DNA of 45,288 bases from the NCBI GenBank assembly GCA_913047795.1, contig CAJWTS010000031.1, forward strand, positions 1 to 45,288. The letters are read 5' to 3'. How positions within the stretch are numbered: position 1 is the stretch's first letter; every line of letters starts with the position of its first letter. This document shows, piece after piece, positions 7,759 through 16,575 of this stretch. A program made the position numbers and the translations under genes. The stretch is from an uncultured Verrucomicrobiota bacterium. Its GTDB lineage: Bacteria; Verrucomicrobiota; Kiritimatiellia; CAJWTS01. Under the pieces are notes generated by a model. The model worked only from the letters and a program-made list of their open reading frames with translations, did not search any database and had not been told where the DNA came from.

Positions 7759-9318
7759 TCACGGGAAATGGGCCGTTCGGATTTCGGGCGGAAGAAGAGC
7801 CGTCTCCGTCTCGACGGCTCGAATGAGGGCAGTGTGCCGGCTGGCCTTGACGAAGAGGGTTGCAATCGAATCGCCAAAGATCGCGATCCAGTCTTCGCGC
7901 TCAAGCATGCGCCGGTAGACCGGATTCCCGCGATGAATGACCACGAGGTCGGTCGGGTAATCGTCGATTGCCCGGGCCCAATCAGGCCCCAGATACAAGA
8001 AGTTGAAGTAGTCCTCGATGCTTTGGACCCCGTAGGCGGACCGGTAACGGCCGTCGAGAAAAACGTGGCAGGCTGGGTGCAGGTGCCAGATGGCGTACTC
8101 GGCCCAGTCGAAGAAGACTAACGCGTTGCCCGCCACGTCGTTCATCTTCAAGAATTGAATCACCGCCGTCGGAAAGCGGTCCTGGTCGATTTCGATCTCG
8201 AGCGGATCGACTTTATTCTTGGTCCATGCTGTCCAGGCGGAGCCGAACATGAACACGGCCATCAGGGCGGCCAGCAAGCCGCGCGGTATCTGCCGGGTGA
8301 TCCGTTGCAGGGATGCGCCGGCCAGACGTTCGACATGTGGCGCCACGACGAAGCCTGCGGTGATGGCAAACAGGGGAATGTTGCGGCGCATCGAGAGCCC
8401 GGCGGCAAGCCAGAGCACGAGCAGGATCAGCCAGCGCAGGCCGCGCGGCGCCGGGCTAAAAATCAGGGCTACGCTGCTGACCAGGACGAGCACGATGAAG
8501 TCGACATGCTCGTAGAAGTGCTGTGCCGGGTTGAAGGGGCCCCACTCGCTGAGGTAGGGTCGCATCTTGGCCGCGGATTGGAACATGAACTCCCAGAGGT
8601 GCGGGCCGTAGGGATTGACGAAGGTCAGAGCAATGAAGGCTCCCGCCGAGATGAACGCGTCACGCGCGGGAACCCCGCGCGTAGCGGACGGACCGCGCAG
8701 TGAAAAGACGCCGTGGATCAAGAGCAGCAGGAGTCCGATGAAATACGCGCCGTGCAGGTTGGCCCAGATCCAGCCCAGCAGGGGCAGCACGATACAGGTC
8801 GCAATCGACGACATCGGGCGGAACATCAGGATATAGACAAAGCTGGCGTACAAGACGTACGTAAACAAATGCGGCCGCGTCGAAAACCCGTACCCAATCG
8901 TGGAGAGAATCAGTAACAGCAATAGGTAGCGAACGGCGCCACTTACGCCCGCCCGCCGCATGGCCGCGTGCATAATCGCCAGCAAGGCGAACCCCAACAA
9001 TACCTTCAGCGCGAGCAGGCCGCGGTTACCGGCCAGCGCATGCGCGCCGTAGAGCAGGTATTCGGCGCCCCACTCGTGGTTGATCCACGCCGATTCTTTC
9101 TCCGTATAGGAGTACGTGTTCGTGTAGTGGTAACCGTCCTGCCACGGCAGCGCCCGAACGAAGCCGACATTGCCCCAGAGATCGACATCGGCCTTGTTGT
9201 CAGCGAACACCAGAAGCGCGAAGGTGACCAGCGACAGGGTCGCGAGGATGTGGACGAGTTTGGTCATCCGAATGTGGTAGACCTTATCGATTCCCGCCTT
9301 TGTCCGCAAAGCTTTCAC
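7759..9318 (-). CDS. Polytopic membrane protein, GT-C glycosyltransferase-like
   Basis: 519 aa from a GTG at 9318, or 502 aa from an ATG at 9267; neither has a strong ribosome site. There are about 10-11 membrane segments. The first extracytoplasmic loop after segment 1 carries an acidic motif 'DVDLWGNVGF' and 'WINHEWGAEYLLYG', the arrangement seen in GT-C (PMT/ArnT-like) enzymes, where Asp/Glu in loop 1 binds the lipid-phosphate sugar. After the last segment (~residue 360) comes a soluble C-terminal region ('VFFDWAEYAIWHLHPACHVFLDGRYRSAYG'-type sequence, positions about 400-430) found in uncharacterised bacterial GT-C-like proteins. The substrate is unknown. It is divergent from the flippase at 9396 across 77 bases, so the two may share a control region. 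Confidence 0.7.
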   Translation of the reverse strand: MKALRTKAGIDKVYHIRMTKLVHILATLSLVTFALLVFADNKADVDLWGNVGFVRALPWQDGYHYTNTYSYTEKESAWINHEWGAEYLLYGAHALAGNRGLLALKVLLGFALLAIMHAAMRRAGVSGAVRYLLLLLILSTIGYGFSTRPHLFTYVLYASFVYILMFRPMSSIATCIVLPLLGWIWANLHGAYFIGLLLLLIHGVFSLRGPSATRGVPARDAFISAGAFIALTFVNPYGPHLWEFMFQSAAKMRPYLSEWGPFNPAQHFYEHVDFIVLVLVSSVALIFSPAPRGLRWLILLVLWLAAGLSMRRNIPLFAITAGFVVAPHVERLAGASLQRITRQIPRGLLAALMAVFMFGSAWTAWTKNKVDPLEIEIDQDRFPTAVIQFLKMNDVAGNALVFFDWAEYAIWHLHPACHVFLDGRYRSAYGVQSIEDYFNFLYLGPDWARAIDDYPTDLVVIHRGNPVYRRMLEREDWIAIFGDSIATLFVKASRHTALIRAVETETALLPPEIRTAHFP

Positions 9319-9395
9319 GCCGCCGAGTGCCGTGACTGGCGACTCGACATCTCGCGTGCCGCCGCGCAGACTCAGAATGCCGCCGGGATCGAACC

Positions 9396-10580
9396 GTGAA
9401 GCAACGCTACACCAAAGATGTCCTGCTCTTTGCTGCAGGAAAAGGGCTGGTCGGCCTGGTGTTCTTTGGCTATCTCGCGGCGTCGGCGCATTTGCTCGCG
9501 AAAGAAGATTTCAGTTTATTCCAGTCGCTGATGGGATTGCATGGCATCGTCATGATGATTGGCCTGCCGCTCAACATCAGCGCCATGCACCTGGTTGCCG
9601 CGGCCGCTGACACGCACCGCCGGGCGACGCTTGGTGCCGTGTTGCGCCTGGCCTTCATCTGCGCGCTGATTGTTGCCGGAACACTGCTGGTGTTGACGCC
9701 GTTCCTGACCGCGCGATTGCATGCTCAGACCGTAAGGCCGGTTCTCTGCCTTGCCGCGTTGGCGCCGGTGAACATTCTGCTGGTCGTCTTTCACGGTGGC
9801 TTGCAGGGGCGTAATCGTTACGGTGCATTTTCATCGGCACGAATCGTCGAGGCGGCCATCGTTTGTTCCGCCGGCGTGGCGTTGATGCTTGCCGGGATGC
9901 GGGTTGCCGGCGCTCTGGGTGGTTACCTGGTGGGCATGACGGTTCTCTGTTTCTATTTTGGTGCGCGGCGAGACCTGTATGACACGGGCGGTTCAGCGGG
10001 GGCCGTGCGTCACGAGATGCGGGTCCTCATCCGGCCGTTGCTGGTTTCCGGTGTGCTGCTCGTGATCAGTAACCTGCCTATGCTGATTGCACGGGCACGG
10101 CTGCCGCCCGGCGCTGCATCGGATTACGCCACGCTGTTCGTGTTGCGCTACGGTGTTCTGGTTTTCGCTGAAGCCGTCGCATGGCCGCTTTACACGCGAA
10201 TCGTTGCGGGTGAAGAGGAGCCCGGCATGCTCCGAACCGGTCTGCGCCTGGTTGCCCTGCTTGGCATCGCCTTTATCGCGCTCGGACTGTTGCAGCCAGC
10301 AGTCCTGTTTCGCCTTGTCTTCGGTGAAGCGTTCGCGACCGCGGCCGCGCATATGACAGGCTACGGCGTCTTCATGTTGCTCTATATGCTGGCGATGGTG
10401 ATGCTCTATTGCCGTGCGGCGCGCGGGAACCTTTCGTCGTGGGCGATCGTGCTTCCCGTTATCGTGATCGCGGGCCTCTTGGTCATACCCGATATCAGCC
10501 CCGACCGTATCATCGCAGCCCAGTCGCTCGCATCAGCGGTTTGTCTCGGCGCGGCCACGTTCGGGGGCCGGCGCGCCTGA
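9396..10580 (+). CDS. Polysaccharide/lipid-linked oligosaccharide flippase (MVF/Wzx-type)
   Basis: 394 aa from a GTG start. The protein is almost wholly hydrophobic, with about 12 membrane segments, and the start 'YTKDVLLFAAGKGLVGLVFFGYLAAS' is typical of Wzx-like members of the MATE/MVF superfamily. These move undecaprenyl-linked glycans across the inner membrane. It is a little shorter than most Wzx proteins (420-480 aa). It sits among sugar-transfer genes, so export of the local glycan is a natural role. The last 48 bases overlap the 3' end of the convergent gene at 10533. Confidence 0.72.
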   Translation: MKQRYTKDVLLFAAGKGLVGLVFFGYLAASAHLLAKEDFSLFQSLMGLHGIVMMIGLPLNISAMHLVAAAADTHRRATLGAVLRLAFICALIVAGTLLVLTPFLTARLHAQTVRPVLCLAALAPVNILLVVFHGGLQGRNRYGAFSSARIVEAAIVCSAGVALMLAGMRVAGALGGYLVGMTVLCFYFGARRDLYDTGGSAGAVRHEMRVLIRPLLVSGVLLVISNLPMLIARARLPPGAASDYATLFVLRYGVLVFAEAVAWPLYTRIVAGEEEPGMLRTGLRLVALLGIAFIALGLLQPAVLFRLVFGEAFATAAAHMTGYGVFMLLYMLAMVMLYCRAARGNLSSWAIVLPVIVIAGLLVIPDISPDRIIAAQSLASAVCLGAATFGGRRA

Positions 10581-12563
10581 TCGGTTGGTCGCAGGCGACG
10601 CGGCGACCTGCTCCAGGTCGAAGATTACGTACGCGCCGTCGCGGTAGATGGGGGGTATCCCTGCCAGTTCAGCGTTGACGCCGCGAACATCAAAGATGGC
10701 ATAGTCTACGCCCTCCGTGTGATACAGGCCGGCCAACTGCTGGATGCCCAGCCGGTAGTATCCCGATTCATCGAGGTCGTGTCGGCCCCTTACGCGAACG
10801 CCGAGCGACAGCAACCGCCGATGACCGGCCGCATAGACCGCCGTATCGAAGGAGAGCTGGTTGATGTCGTGCATGGTGATATAGACGCTGCGTTGCGACT
10901 TCAGGCGGAAGCCCGAGAAGCGGTGGAAGACGGGTGGTACGGCGACCATGGAACCGCGCGGCGCATTCGAGCGTATCCATAGCGCGGCGCCGCGAATGCT
11001 GCGCGTCGGTTCGGTGAAGCGAATACGCTGCGCCAGTTCGGCGATGGATACAGGGGCGAATCGAGCCAATCCCGGCATCCACGTAAATTCGCAGAGTACG
11101 CGCAGCAGCATCACGGCGAGCAGGAAAGCGACCGGTTTGCGGATGGTCGTTTGCGCGGGTGGTGCGATCGGCCGCACACGGGCAAGCGCTGCGCTGGCCA
11201 ACGCAAACGCGAGCGCCGATACGCACATGGCGACAACACTGAACAGATCAATCCGCGGCGGCAACCCGTGCTCTTCGGAGGACAGGACCCCCAGAAAGAG
11301 CGCCAGGACGGTGAATCCGATCGTCCCTCCCGCGCCGGCAATAACGCGCTGCCAGCGTCGCGACGACGCGGACCACAACAAGGCGGCATACGTTATGAGC
11401 CCGATACCGGCCGCCGCGCGCACGTACGGGGTGAAGGCCGCCAGCACAAAGCCGCACGCAATCGAGTAGCGAAAAGCCGCGTGGTTCCGGGAGTGGACTT
11501 GCTCGCGCCACCAGGCGAAACACCCGGACGTGACCACCACGATCATGAGCGGCTTGGTGATGTATGTGGCGCGAAACAGAAACGCGAGAAGGAGCGATTT
11601 GACCTGAACCGTATATAGGTTGAGCGCATAGATAGCCATGGCCGCGATCATGGCGAAGATAATGGCCGCCGTCTGACGCCGATGATCGGCGCGGAGGTAG
11701 CGCGCGAAGAAGACGATTCCCGCCAGGTTAATGAAGACCCAGGCATAGCCCTCGTGCCAGTGGTCTTCCGGGTATGCGTGCCATGCGTAGATGCGGAAGA
11801 TGTCGATGAAGGAATCGGTCGATGATCCGCTCGCTCCGATGCCGAAGTTATCGGGCAGTGCGATGAGGATGCTGATCGCGTTCGGGGCGCAGAGCAATCC
11901 CGTGATCGCGAGCCATGTCAGGCGCTTTCGCATGGGCGTGCCCACAGCGCCAAACAAGAGCGCGGCCGTGGATGCCAGCAGGGCCAGCAGGCCCGTGTAG
12001 GGATGAACATAAAATGTAACGGCGCCGAGTATGAGCCCCATGAGATAACGGCGTTGAAAAATGCAGACCAGGCCGAACAGAACGATCGGGATTGCCACAT
12101 GGGAAGTGACCATGCCGTTCTGCGGAACGTTTGACCAGTGCAGCGCGCCGCGCAGGTAGCGCATGGCTGCGATGAGGCCTACGCAGACCGCACTCACGAC
12201 GAGAGACCCGGAGACGACGTGCGCGAGGCGAAAGACACCGTAAAAGGTCGCGATGAGAAGCAGCAGGTACAGCACGAACCACAGAGCCTCTACGTCGTGA
12301 CCGGCGGAATAAAGCCGGCCCGCCAGCCGATACAGATGAAAGGGCACGCGCTTTCCGGATTGCACGAGCAGGTCGTTCTCGGCGTGTAGCCCCGGCTCAG
12401 CCAGCTCCAGCGCGATTGGAAACGCAACGTCCAGATCGCCGGGATTGGGGATGCCGGAAACGAACAGGCAGAAATAGGCTGCCGCGAGCACGGCGATAAT
12501 GGATCCGCAAATCGCCGGCGAGGCCGTGACCGATTGATCGCCGTTGGTACCGGACGGCGACAT
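10533..12563 (-). CDS. Large polytopic membrane protein, probable GT-C-type or polymer-handling protein
   Basis: 676 aa, ATG at 12563. There are about 12-13 membrane segments (first at ~18-38), with a long loop after segment 1 carrying 'NPGDLDVAFPIALE', and a C-terminal soluble domain of ~150 residues (~530-676). The architecture resembles large bacterial GT-C-like membrane proteins with a periplasmic tail (similar to those annotated DUF6798 or 'hypothetical membrane protein' in exopolysaccharide loci). No motif fixes a reaction. Its ATG overlaps the stop of the asparagine-synthase remnant (TGATG), so it was probably translated together with the intact ancestor. Its 3' end overlaps the convergent flippase by 48 bases. 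Confidence 0.65.
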   Translation of the reverse strand: MSPSGTNGDQSVTASPAICGSIIAVLAAAYFCLFVSGIPNPGDLDVAFPIALELAEPGLHAENDLLVQSGKRVPFHLYRLAGRLYSAGHDVEALWFVLYLLLLIATFYGVFRLAHVVSGSLVVSAVCVGLIAAMRYLRGALHWSNVPQNGMVTSHVAIPIVLFGLVCIFQRRYLMGLILGAVTFYVHPYTGLLALLASTAALLFGAVGTPMRKRLTWLAITGLLCAPNAISILIALPDNFGIGASGSSTDSFIDIFRIYAWHAYPEDHWHEGYAWVFINLAGIVFFARYLRADHRRQTAAIIFAMIAAMAIYALNLYTVQVKSLLLAFLFRATYITKPLMIVVVTSGCFAWWREQVHSRNHAAFRYSIACGFVLAAFTPYVRAAAGIGLITYAALLWSASSRRWQRVIAGAGGTIGFTVLALFLGVLSSEEHGLPPRIDLFSVVAMCVSALAFALASAALARVRPIAPPAQTTIRKPVAFLLAVMLLRVLCEFTWMPGLARFAPVSIAELAQRIRFTEPTRSIRGAALWIRSNAPRGSMVAVPPVFHRFSGFRLKSQRSVYITMHDINQLSFDTAVYAAGHRRLLSLGVRVRGRHDLDESGYYRLGIQQLAGLYHTEGVDYAIFDVRGVNAELAGIPPIYRDGAYVIFDLEQVAASPATNRSGAPAPERGRAETNR

Positions 12564-12871
12564 CAGGCGGCCATTTTCTGCATGACACGATTCAGGCAGA
12601 GCAGCCTGAATCGCATGTTGGGTGTCAGCTGTTCAGCGACGCCGCGATAGGCGTCGCGCACCTCGCGGAAGTTGTAAAGCTCGCCGTTGTAAACGCCCGT
12701 AAAGCGGGCGCTCGTGTCGGACATCGGTTGATGACCTGCCGGGGAGAGGTCCAGGCTGACGTGCTCGTCGAAGAACGCACCCTCGTCGTCAGGGCCGCGG
12801 TGCCGAAGCGATTCGTTCATCGATCGCGCCAACGGTTCGTCGGGCCAATTGAAACCGCTTATTCCGCACAT
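12563..12871 (-). pseudogene. asnB: Truncated asparagine synthase (glutamine-hydrolysing), glutaminase-domain remnant
   Basis: The ATG at 12871 begins 'MCGISGF', where Cys2 is the catalytic nucleophile of class II glutamine amidotransferases. It continues with 'SLRHRGPDDEG' and 'YNGELYNFREVRDA', both diagnostic of AsnB. Two lesions are visible. First, 'HVSL' runs straight into 'DLSPAGHQPM', so the usual Gly-His-x-Arg-Leu-Ser/Ala-Ile-Ile stretch is missing as a clean 8-residue, 24-base deletion; this loop contains the Arg that contacts the glutamine carboxylate. Second, after residue ~75 the reading frame switches to an unrelated 28-residue tail and stops, so the synthetase domain (~500 aa) is gone. 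AsnB-type genes in glycan loci usually amidate sugar acids. This copy cannot work. The upstream 41 codons of the same frame look non-coding. Confidence 0.8.
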
Positions 12872-13066
12872 GTTGAATGGGGCAACCCCGTGGGGCTGGC
12901 GTGCAGATCGTGGAGGCCGACCTGCAGAGGCGTTGACGAAGACATCGGGAGAATCGTGACCACGGCATCGGCAGAATAGGTCCGCCCCGACCAACAGACA
13001 ACCCGAATCGATCCGACCGTAATTGCTCGACTTCGGGCAGGTCCGCCACTAGCTTTGATTGGCGCT

Positions 13067-14176
13067 ATGAAAGTACCTTTCGTTGATCTTCCCTCCCAGT
13101 TCCAGGCGCTCCGTTCCGAGTTGGAGGCCGCTCTAGCGCCGATCTACGAGACGTGTGATTTCACTCTAGGCGGTGCGGTCGGACGATTCGAAACGTCGTT
13201 CGCTGCATACCTCGGAGCGCAACATTGCGTCGGCGTCGCGAATGGGACCGATGCGATCCAACTCGCCTTGCGTGCCCTCGATATTGGTCCGGGCGACGAG
13301 GTCATCACAACCGCGAACACGTTTGTCGCGACGGTGACCGCAATCTACCAGAGTGGCGCCCGTACCGTTCTCGTCGATTGCGACCCGATCAGTTACAACA
13401 TCGATATTGAGCAACTCCGCGCGGCCATTACACCGCGTACACGTGCCATCGTTCCGGTTCATCTCTACGGACAGCCGGCGGACATGGATGCCGTCCTTGG
13501 GGTCGCGCGCGACCACGGGTTGCGTGTCGTGGAAGATGCTGCGCAGGCCCACGGCGCGTACCATGGCGACCAGGCGGCGGGCACGCTGGGCGATCTCGGT
13601 TGCTTCAGTTTTTATCCCGGTAAGAACCTTGGCGGTTCCGGCGACGGCGGCGCGGTGATTACCAACGACGGCACCCTGGCCGAAAAATTACGGTCGCTTC
13701 GCATTTATGGCGTCGGCGAACCATTCCAATACGCCCTGAAGGGCATCAATAGCCGACTCGACACGGTGCAGGCGGCCGTGCTGGGCGTGAAGCTGCCCTA
13801 TTTGGATGACTGGAATCGCAAACGATTCGCGCATGCGGCGACGTATGCCGACCGACTGGCGGGACTCGTCAAGACGCCGGGCATCGTCAATCGCGCCACA
13901 GAGGGCAGACTGCCACACGTCTTCCATCTCTACGTAATTTGTGCGAACGATCGAGATCGCGTCGCGGCGGAACTGGCCGAACGCGGCGTGGCCACCGGAA
14001 AACACTATCCGGTTCCGATTCACATGCAGCCCGCGTACCAGGACCTGGGTTACGCACAGGGCGCCTTCCCCGCGGTGGAATCGTATGCGGCCGAGCTGCT
14101 CAGTCTGCCGATGGCAGCCGAGTTGAGCGACGACCAGGTTCGTTACGTTTGCGACAGCCTGGCGGCCATCATTTAG
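13067..14176 (+). CDS. DegT/DnrJ/EryC1/StrS-family sugar aminotransferase
   Basis: 369 aa from the ATG at 13067 ('MKVPFVDLPSQ'); the in-frame TTG at 13055 is less likely. These PLP enzymes transfer an amino group to a nucleotide-linked keto-sugar, often to make a 3- or 4-amino-deoxyhexose for O-antigen. Family signs: 'GVANGTDAIQLALRA' (PLP-phosphate binding), 'ANTFVATVTAIYQSGA', 'VEDAAQAHGA' (the Asp pairs with the PLP ring nitrogen) and 'FSFYPGKNLGGSGDGG', where the Lys forms the Schiff base. Length is normal. The keto-sugar substrate could derive from Gmd-type chemistry, but no matching epimerase or reductase lies beside it. Its stop is 4 bases from the stop of the convergent GT4 gene. Confidence 0.88.
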   Translation: MKVPFVDLPSQFQALRSELEAALAPIYETCDFTLGGAVGRFETSFAAYLGAQHCVGVANGTDAIQLALRALDIGPGDEVITTANTFVATVTAIYQSGARTVLVDCDPISYNIDIEQLRAAITPRTRAIVPVHLYGQPADMDAVLGVARDHGLRVVEDAAQAHGAYHGDQAAGTLGDLGCFSFYPGKNLGGSGDGGAVITNDGTLAEKLRSLRIYGVGEPFQYALKGINSRLDTVQAAVLGVKLPYLDDWNRKRFAHAATYADRLAGLVKTPGIVNRATEGRLPHVFHLYVICANDRDRVAAELAERGVATGKHYPVPIHMQPAYQDLGYAQGAFPAVESYAAELLSLPMAAELSDDQVRYVCDSLAAII

Positions 14177-14180
14177 CCGT

Positions 14181-15425
14181 TTAGTCCCGCGGAATATCGG
14201 CCAGGGCCGTAACGTGGGTGTTCAACTCGGCCATGACGCGCGTTTGCCTGTAGTGGGTCAGCACGTGTCGCCGCGCGTTGCTGCATCGGCGCGCGTAATC
14301 GTTCTCGTTTCGCATGGCGTCCAGAATCGCGGCACCGAAGGATGCGTAGTCGTGGGGCGCAAAGAAGTATCCGCAGTCGGCCGCGTCGAGCACGGTTCGC
14401 AGTTCACCCGATACATTCGTCAGGATCGGCCGCTCGAAATACATGTATTCAAATGTTTTCGATGGAAGGGCGCCCTGGAAAAGGGGAGTGTCCTGAAGCG
14501 ACACGATACAGAGTGAGGATTTCTGGATAACGTCGTACGTCTGTTCGCGTGGAATCCAGCCCTCGAATCGTACGTTGGAGAGTTTCTGGTCGGATGCCGC
14601 GGCCATCATTTGGGAGCGTGCCTCCCCGTCCCCGACGAAGAGGAGACGAACGCTTCTGAGCTGTGGATCTTCTTCTGACTGCAATGCTGCAGCGAACGTT
14701 ATGAATTGCATCAGGTCCTGCGCAAAACTGTGGTTGCCGGCATAAAGGAGCGTGAACGTATTGGGTTCCGGCTGGATATCTGACGGCGCCGAGTTGAGTT
14801 CGTCGGGTATTCCGTTAGGCAGGAAGTGTACCGGCGTCGGCCCTGCGGCGTCTTCCGCCAGGTAGGCGGCGATGTAATTCCGGATCCCGTCGGTCGCCGT
14901 CGTTATGGCATCCGCCCGACGGTAGGCCTTGCGTTCCATGCGTTCAAGGATCTTGATGCTTGGCGCATCCCGCCTGACGTGCCCAATTTCGTACAGCGAT
15001 CGCGGCCAAACGTCACGCACGTCCACAATCAGGCGTCGGGCGCGAAGACAGCGGATCCAGCGCGCGGCCGGCGTCACGAACAGGGGAGGGGTGGACACGA
15101 TCAGCGTATCAAGTCTTGGAATGAGGAATGGCGCGAAGCATGCGCTAACCATGAAGGAGAGGTAATTCATCATGCGCCGGATGAGTCCGCTGTTCGCCGT
15201 TGCGAGTTCATACGTTCGGACGACGTTGACGCGCTCGATCGTCTCGCGCGCGAACAGGCGGAATCGATAGCGTGGCGGCTTAACGCCGTCCGGATAATTT
15301 GGCATTCCGGTAATGACCGTAACCGAATGGCCGTGCCGCGCCAGTCCGGTCGCGAAGGCTGCCATGCGATTGGCACAGGCGTTATCTATGGGCGAATAAT
15401 ACTGCGCTAGAATGCCGATCTTCAT
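14181..15425 (-). CDS. Family 4 glycosyltransferase (WbuB-like)
   Basis: 414 aa from the ATG at 15425 ('MKIGILAQYYSP'); the 41 codons upstream in frame look non-coding. It is a GT-B-fold retaining transferase. The N-terminal domain holds 'GHSVTVITGMPNYPDG' and 'VDVRDVWPRSLYEIG', which is characteristic of WbuB-type amino-deoxysugar transferases. The C-terminal domain has 'FLPNGIPDE', 'YAGNHSFAQDL' and the nucleotide-sugar binding 'PSKTFEYMYFERPIL' with the Glu-x7-Glu-like spacing. It is the last gene of the minus-strand set GT2-DUF2304-GT4 and starts 14 bases after the DUF2304 stop. It probably acts at the cytoplasmic face of the inner membrane in glycan assembly. Confidence 0.85.
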   Translation of the reverse strand: MKIGILAQYYSPIDNACANRMAAFATGLARHGHSVTVITGMPNYPDGVKPPRYRFRLFARETIERVNVVRTYELATANSGLIRRMMNYLSFMVSACFAPFLIPRLDTLIVSTPPLFVTPAARWIRCLRARRLIVDVRDVWPRSLYEIGHVRRDAPSIKILERMERKAYRRADAITTATDGIRNYIAAYLAEDAAGPTPVHFLPNGIPDELNSAPSDIQPEPNTFTLLYAGNHSFAQDLMQFITFAAALQSEEDPQLRSVRLLFVGDGEARSQMMAAASDQKLSNVRFEGWIPREQTYDVIQKSSLCIVSLQDTPLFQGALPSKTFEYMYFERPILTNVSGELRTVLDAADCGYFFAPHDYASFGAAILDAMRNENDYARRCSNARRHVLTHYRQTRVMAELNTHVTALADIPRD

Positions 15426-15439
15426 GCCGACCCGCAGGT

Positions 15440-15796
15440 TCAGTGCGACGAGGGGCCGTCCTCGGTGGCCTGCAGGACCGCGAGGCGCTGGGTGAGGCGC
15501 CGAATTTCGCGCCGATGCCGTGAGATAACGAGTGAAAACTGCAGACACATCAGAAGGATGACGAAATGCGCGAGAAGGAACAGCGTCGTCGTCTGCGTTT
15601 TCGAACCGATCAGGTGTGAGAGCATGACCAGCCAGTCGTATCGGATCACCACGAGGATCGTGGCCAGTCCGACTCCAAGCCAGATCCAGCAGTAGGTGAT
15701 ATCCAGCTTGCCCGTCTGGACGAGGCGGACGATCAGGGCCATCAGCAGTATGCTCATGACCAGCGAGGCAATCATTTGTTCAGGCGTTATGTACAT
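15440..15796 (-). CDS. DUF2304 small membrane protein
   Basis: 118 aa with three hydrophobic segments (about 9-27, 33-52, 66-88) and a charged C-terminal coil ('SRHRREIRRLTQRLAVLQ'). This is the size and layout of DUF2304 proteins, which commonly sit directly after Dpm1-like GT2 genes. Function is unproven; a membrane partner of the polyprenyl-phosphate sugar synthase is a reasonable guess. The start overlaps the end of the GT2 gene by 17 bases, so the two are translationally coupled. Confidence 0.8.
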   Translation of the reverse strand: MYITPEQMIASLVMSILLMALIVRLVQTGKLDITYCWIWLGVGLATILVVIRYDWLVMLSHLIGSKTQTTTLFLLAHFVILLMCLQFSLVISRHRREIRRLTQRLAVLQATEDGPSSH

Positions 15797-16532
15797 GGGA
15801 TATCTCCTTCATTAGTCGGCGCCGGTTGAGGACCACAATGAACAGCGACAGCAGCATCTTGACGACGTAATACAACGAGCTGAAAGCCGTGTGCATCGAC
15901 TGGCCGTGTGCGCGTTCGCGCATCTCCACCGGGGCTTCGAGGATACGCAGGCCGGCGATGTGCGCTGTGAGCAGGATATCCGCGTCGGGATAGTCGCTCG
16001 GAAAGAGCCCGCGCGTATACAGATCAAGGGCCCTTGCGCCCAGCGCCTGGAATCCGGAGGTCGGATCGGTGAATCGCCGCCGCGTTGACGCGCGAACCAG
16101 CCATGCGAAAAATCGCTGGCCCGCGCGGCGCGCGAACGACGTAGGCAAGGGGTTCGTCGTGTCAAGATAACGCGACCCGATCACCAGGTCGGCCAAATCA
16201 TCCCTGATCGGCTGCAGGATCGTGGGCAGCTCTGTTGCCAGGTGTTGGCCGTCACCATCCATCTGCAGGACAATATCGAAACCGTTGGTCAGCGCGTAAT
16301 GGTATCCCGTCTGCAACGCTGCACCGTAACCCAGATTCACCTCGTGCGGAAGGACCCGCGCGCCCGCCGCCGCGGCTTCCTCCGCCGTGCGATCCGACGA
16401 TTCGTCGTCAATGACCGCGATCGTTGCGTGCGGCAGCGAATGCCTAATGTCTGCGATGACGTTACCAATCCGCGACTGCTCGTTTCTGCAGGGGATAATA
16501 ATTAGAATGCGGTCTGATCGTACGGCGCACAT
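15780..16532 (-). CDS. Family 2 glycosyltransferase, dolichol/undecaprenyl-phosphate sugar synthase-like
   Basis: 250 aa from the ATG at 16532 ('MCAVRSDRILIIIPCRNE'); in-frame sequence further upstream would overlap the divergent gene and looks non-coding. GT-A fold: 'IPCRNEQSRI', 'VIDDESSDRT' and the metal-binding 'LQMDGDGQH' (Asp-x-Asp), then 'DLVIGSRYL' and 'RFTDPTSGFQA' of the DPM1-like group. These enzymes load a sugar from a nucleotide donor onto a polyprenyl phosphate for use by GT-C enzymes on the other face of the membrane. There is only a short hydrophobic stretch near the C-terminus ('YYVVKMLLSLFIVVLNRRR'). It is the first gene of a minus-strand set with DUF2304 and GT4, and divergent from the TMTC-like gene at 16576 across 43 bases. 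Confidence 0.87.
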   Translation of the reverse strand: MCAVRSDRILIIIPCRNEQSRIGNVIADIRHSLPHATIAVIDDESSDRTAEEAAAAGARVLPHEVNLGYGAALQTGYHYALTNGFDIVLQMDGDGQHLATELPTILQPIRDDLADLVIGSRYLDTTNPLPTSFARRAGQRFFAWLVRASTRRRFTDPTSGFQALGARALDLYTRGLFPSDYPDADILLTAHIAGLRILEAPVEMRERAHGQSMHTAFSSLYYVVKMLLSLFIVVLNRRRLMKEISHVHNA

Positions 16533-16575
16533 AATGAAGTTTACACACTGAAACCATAGGTTTACGGTTTTTTTC

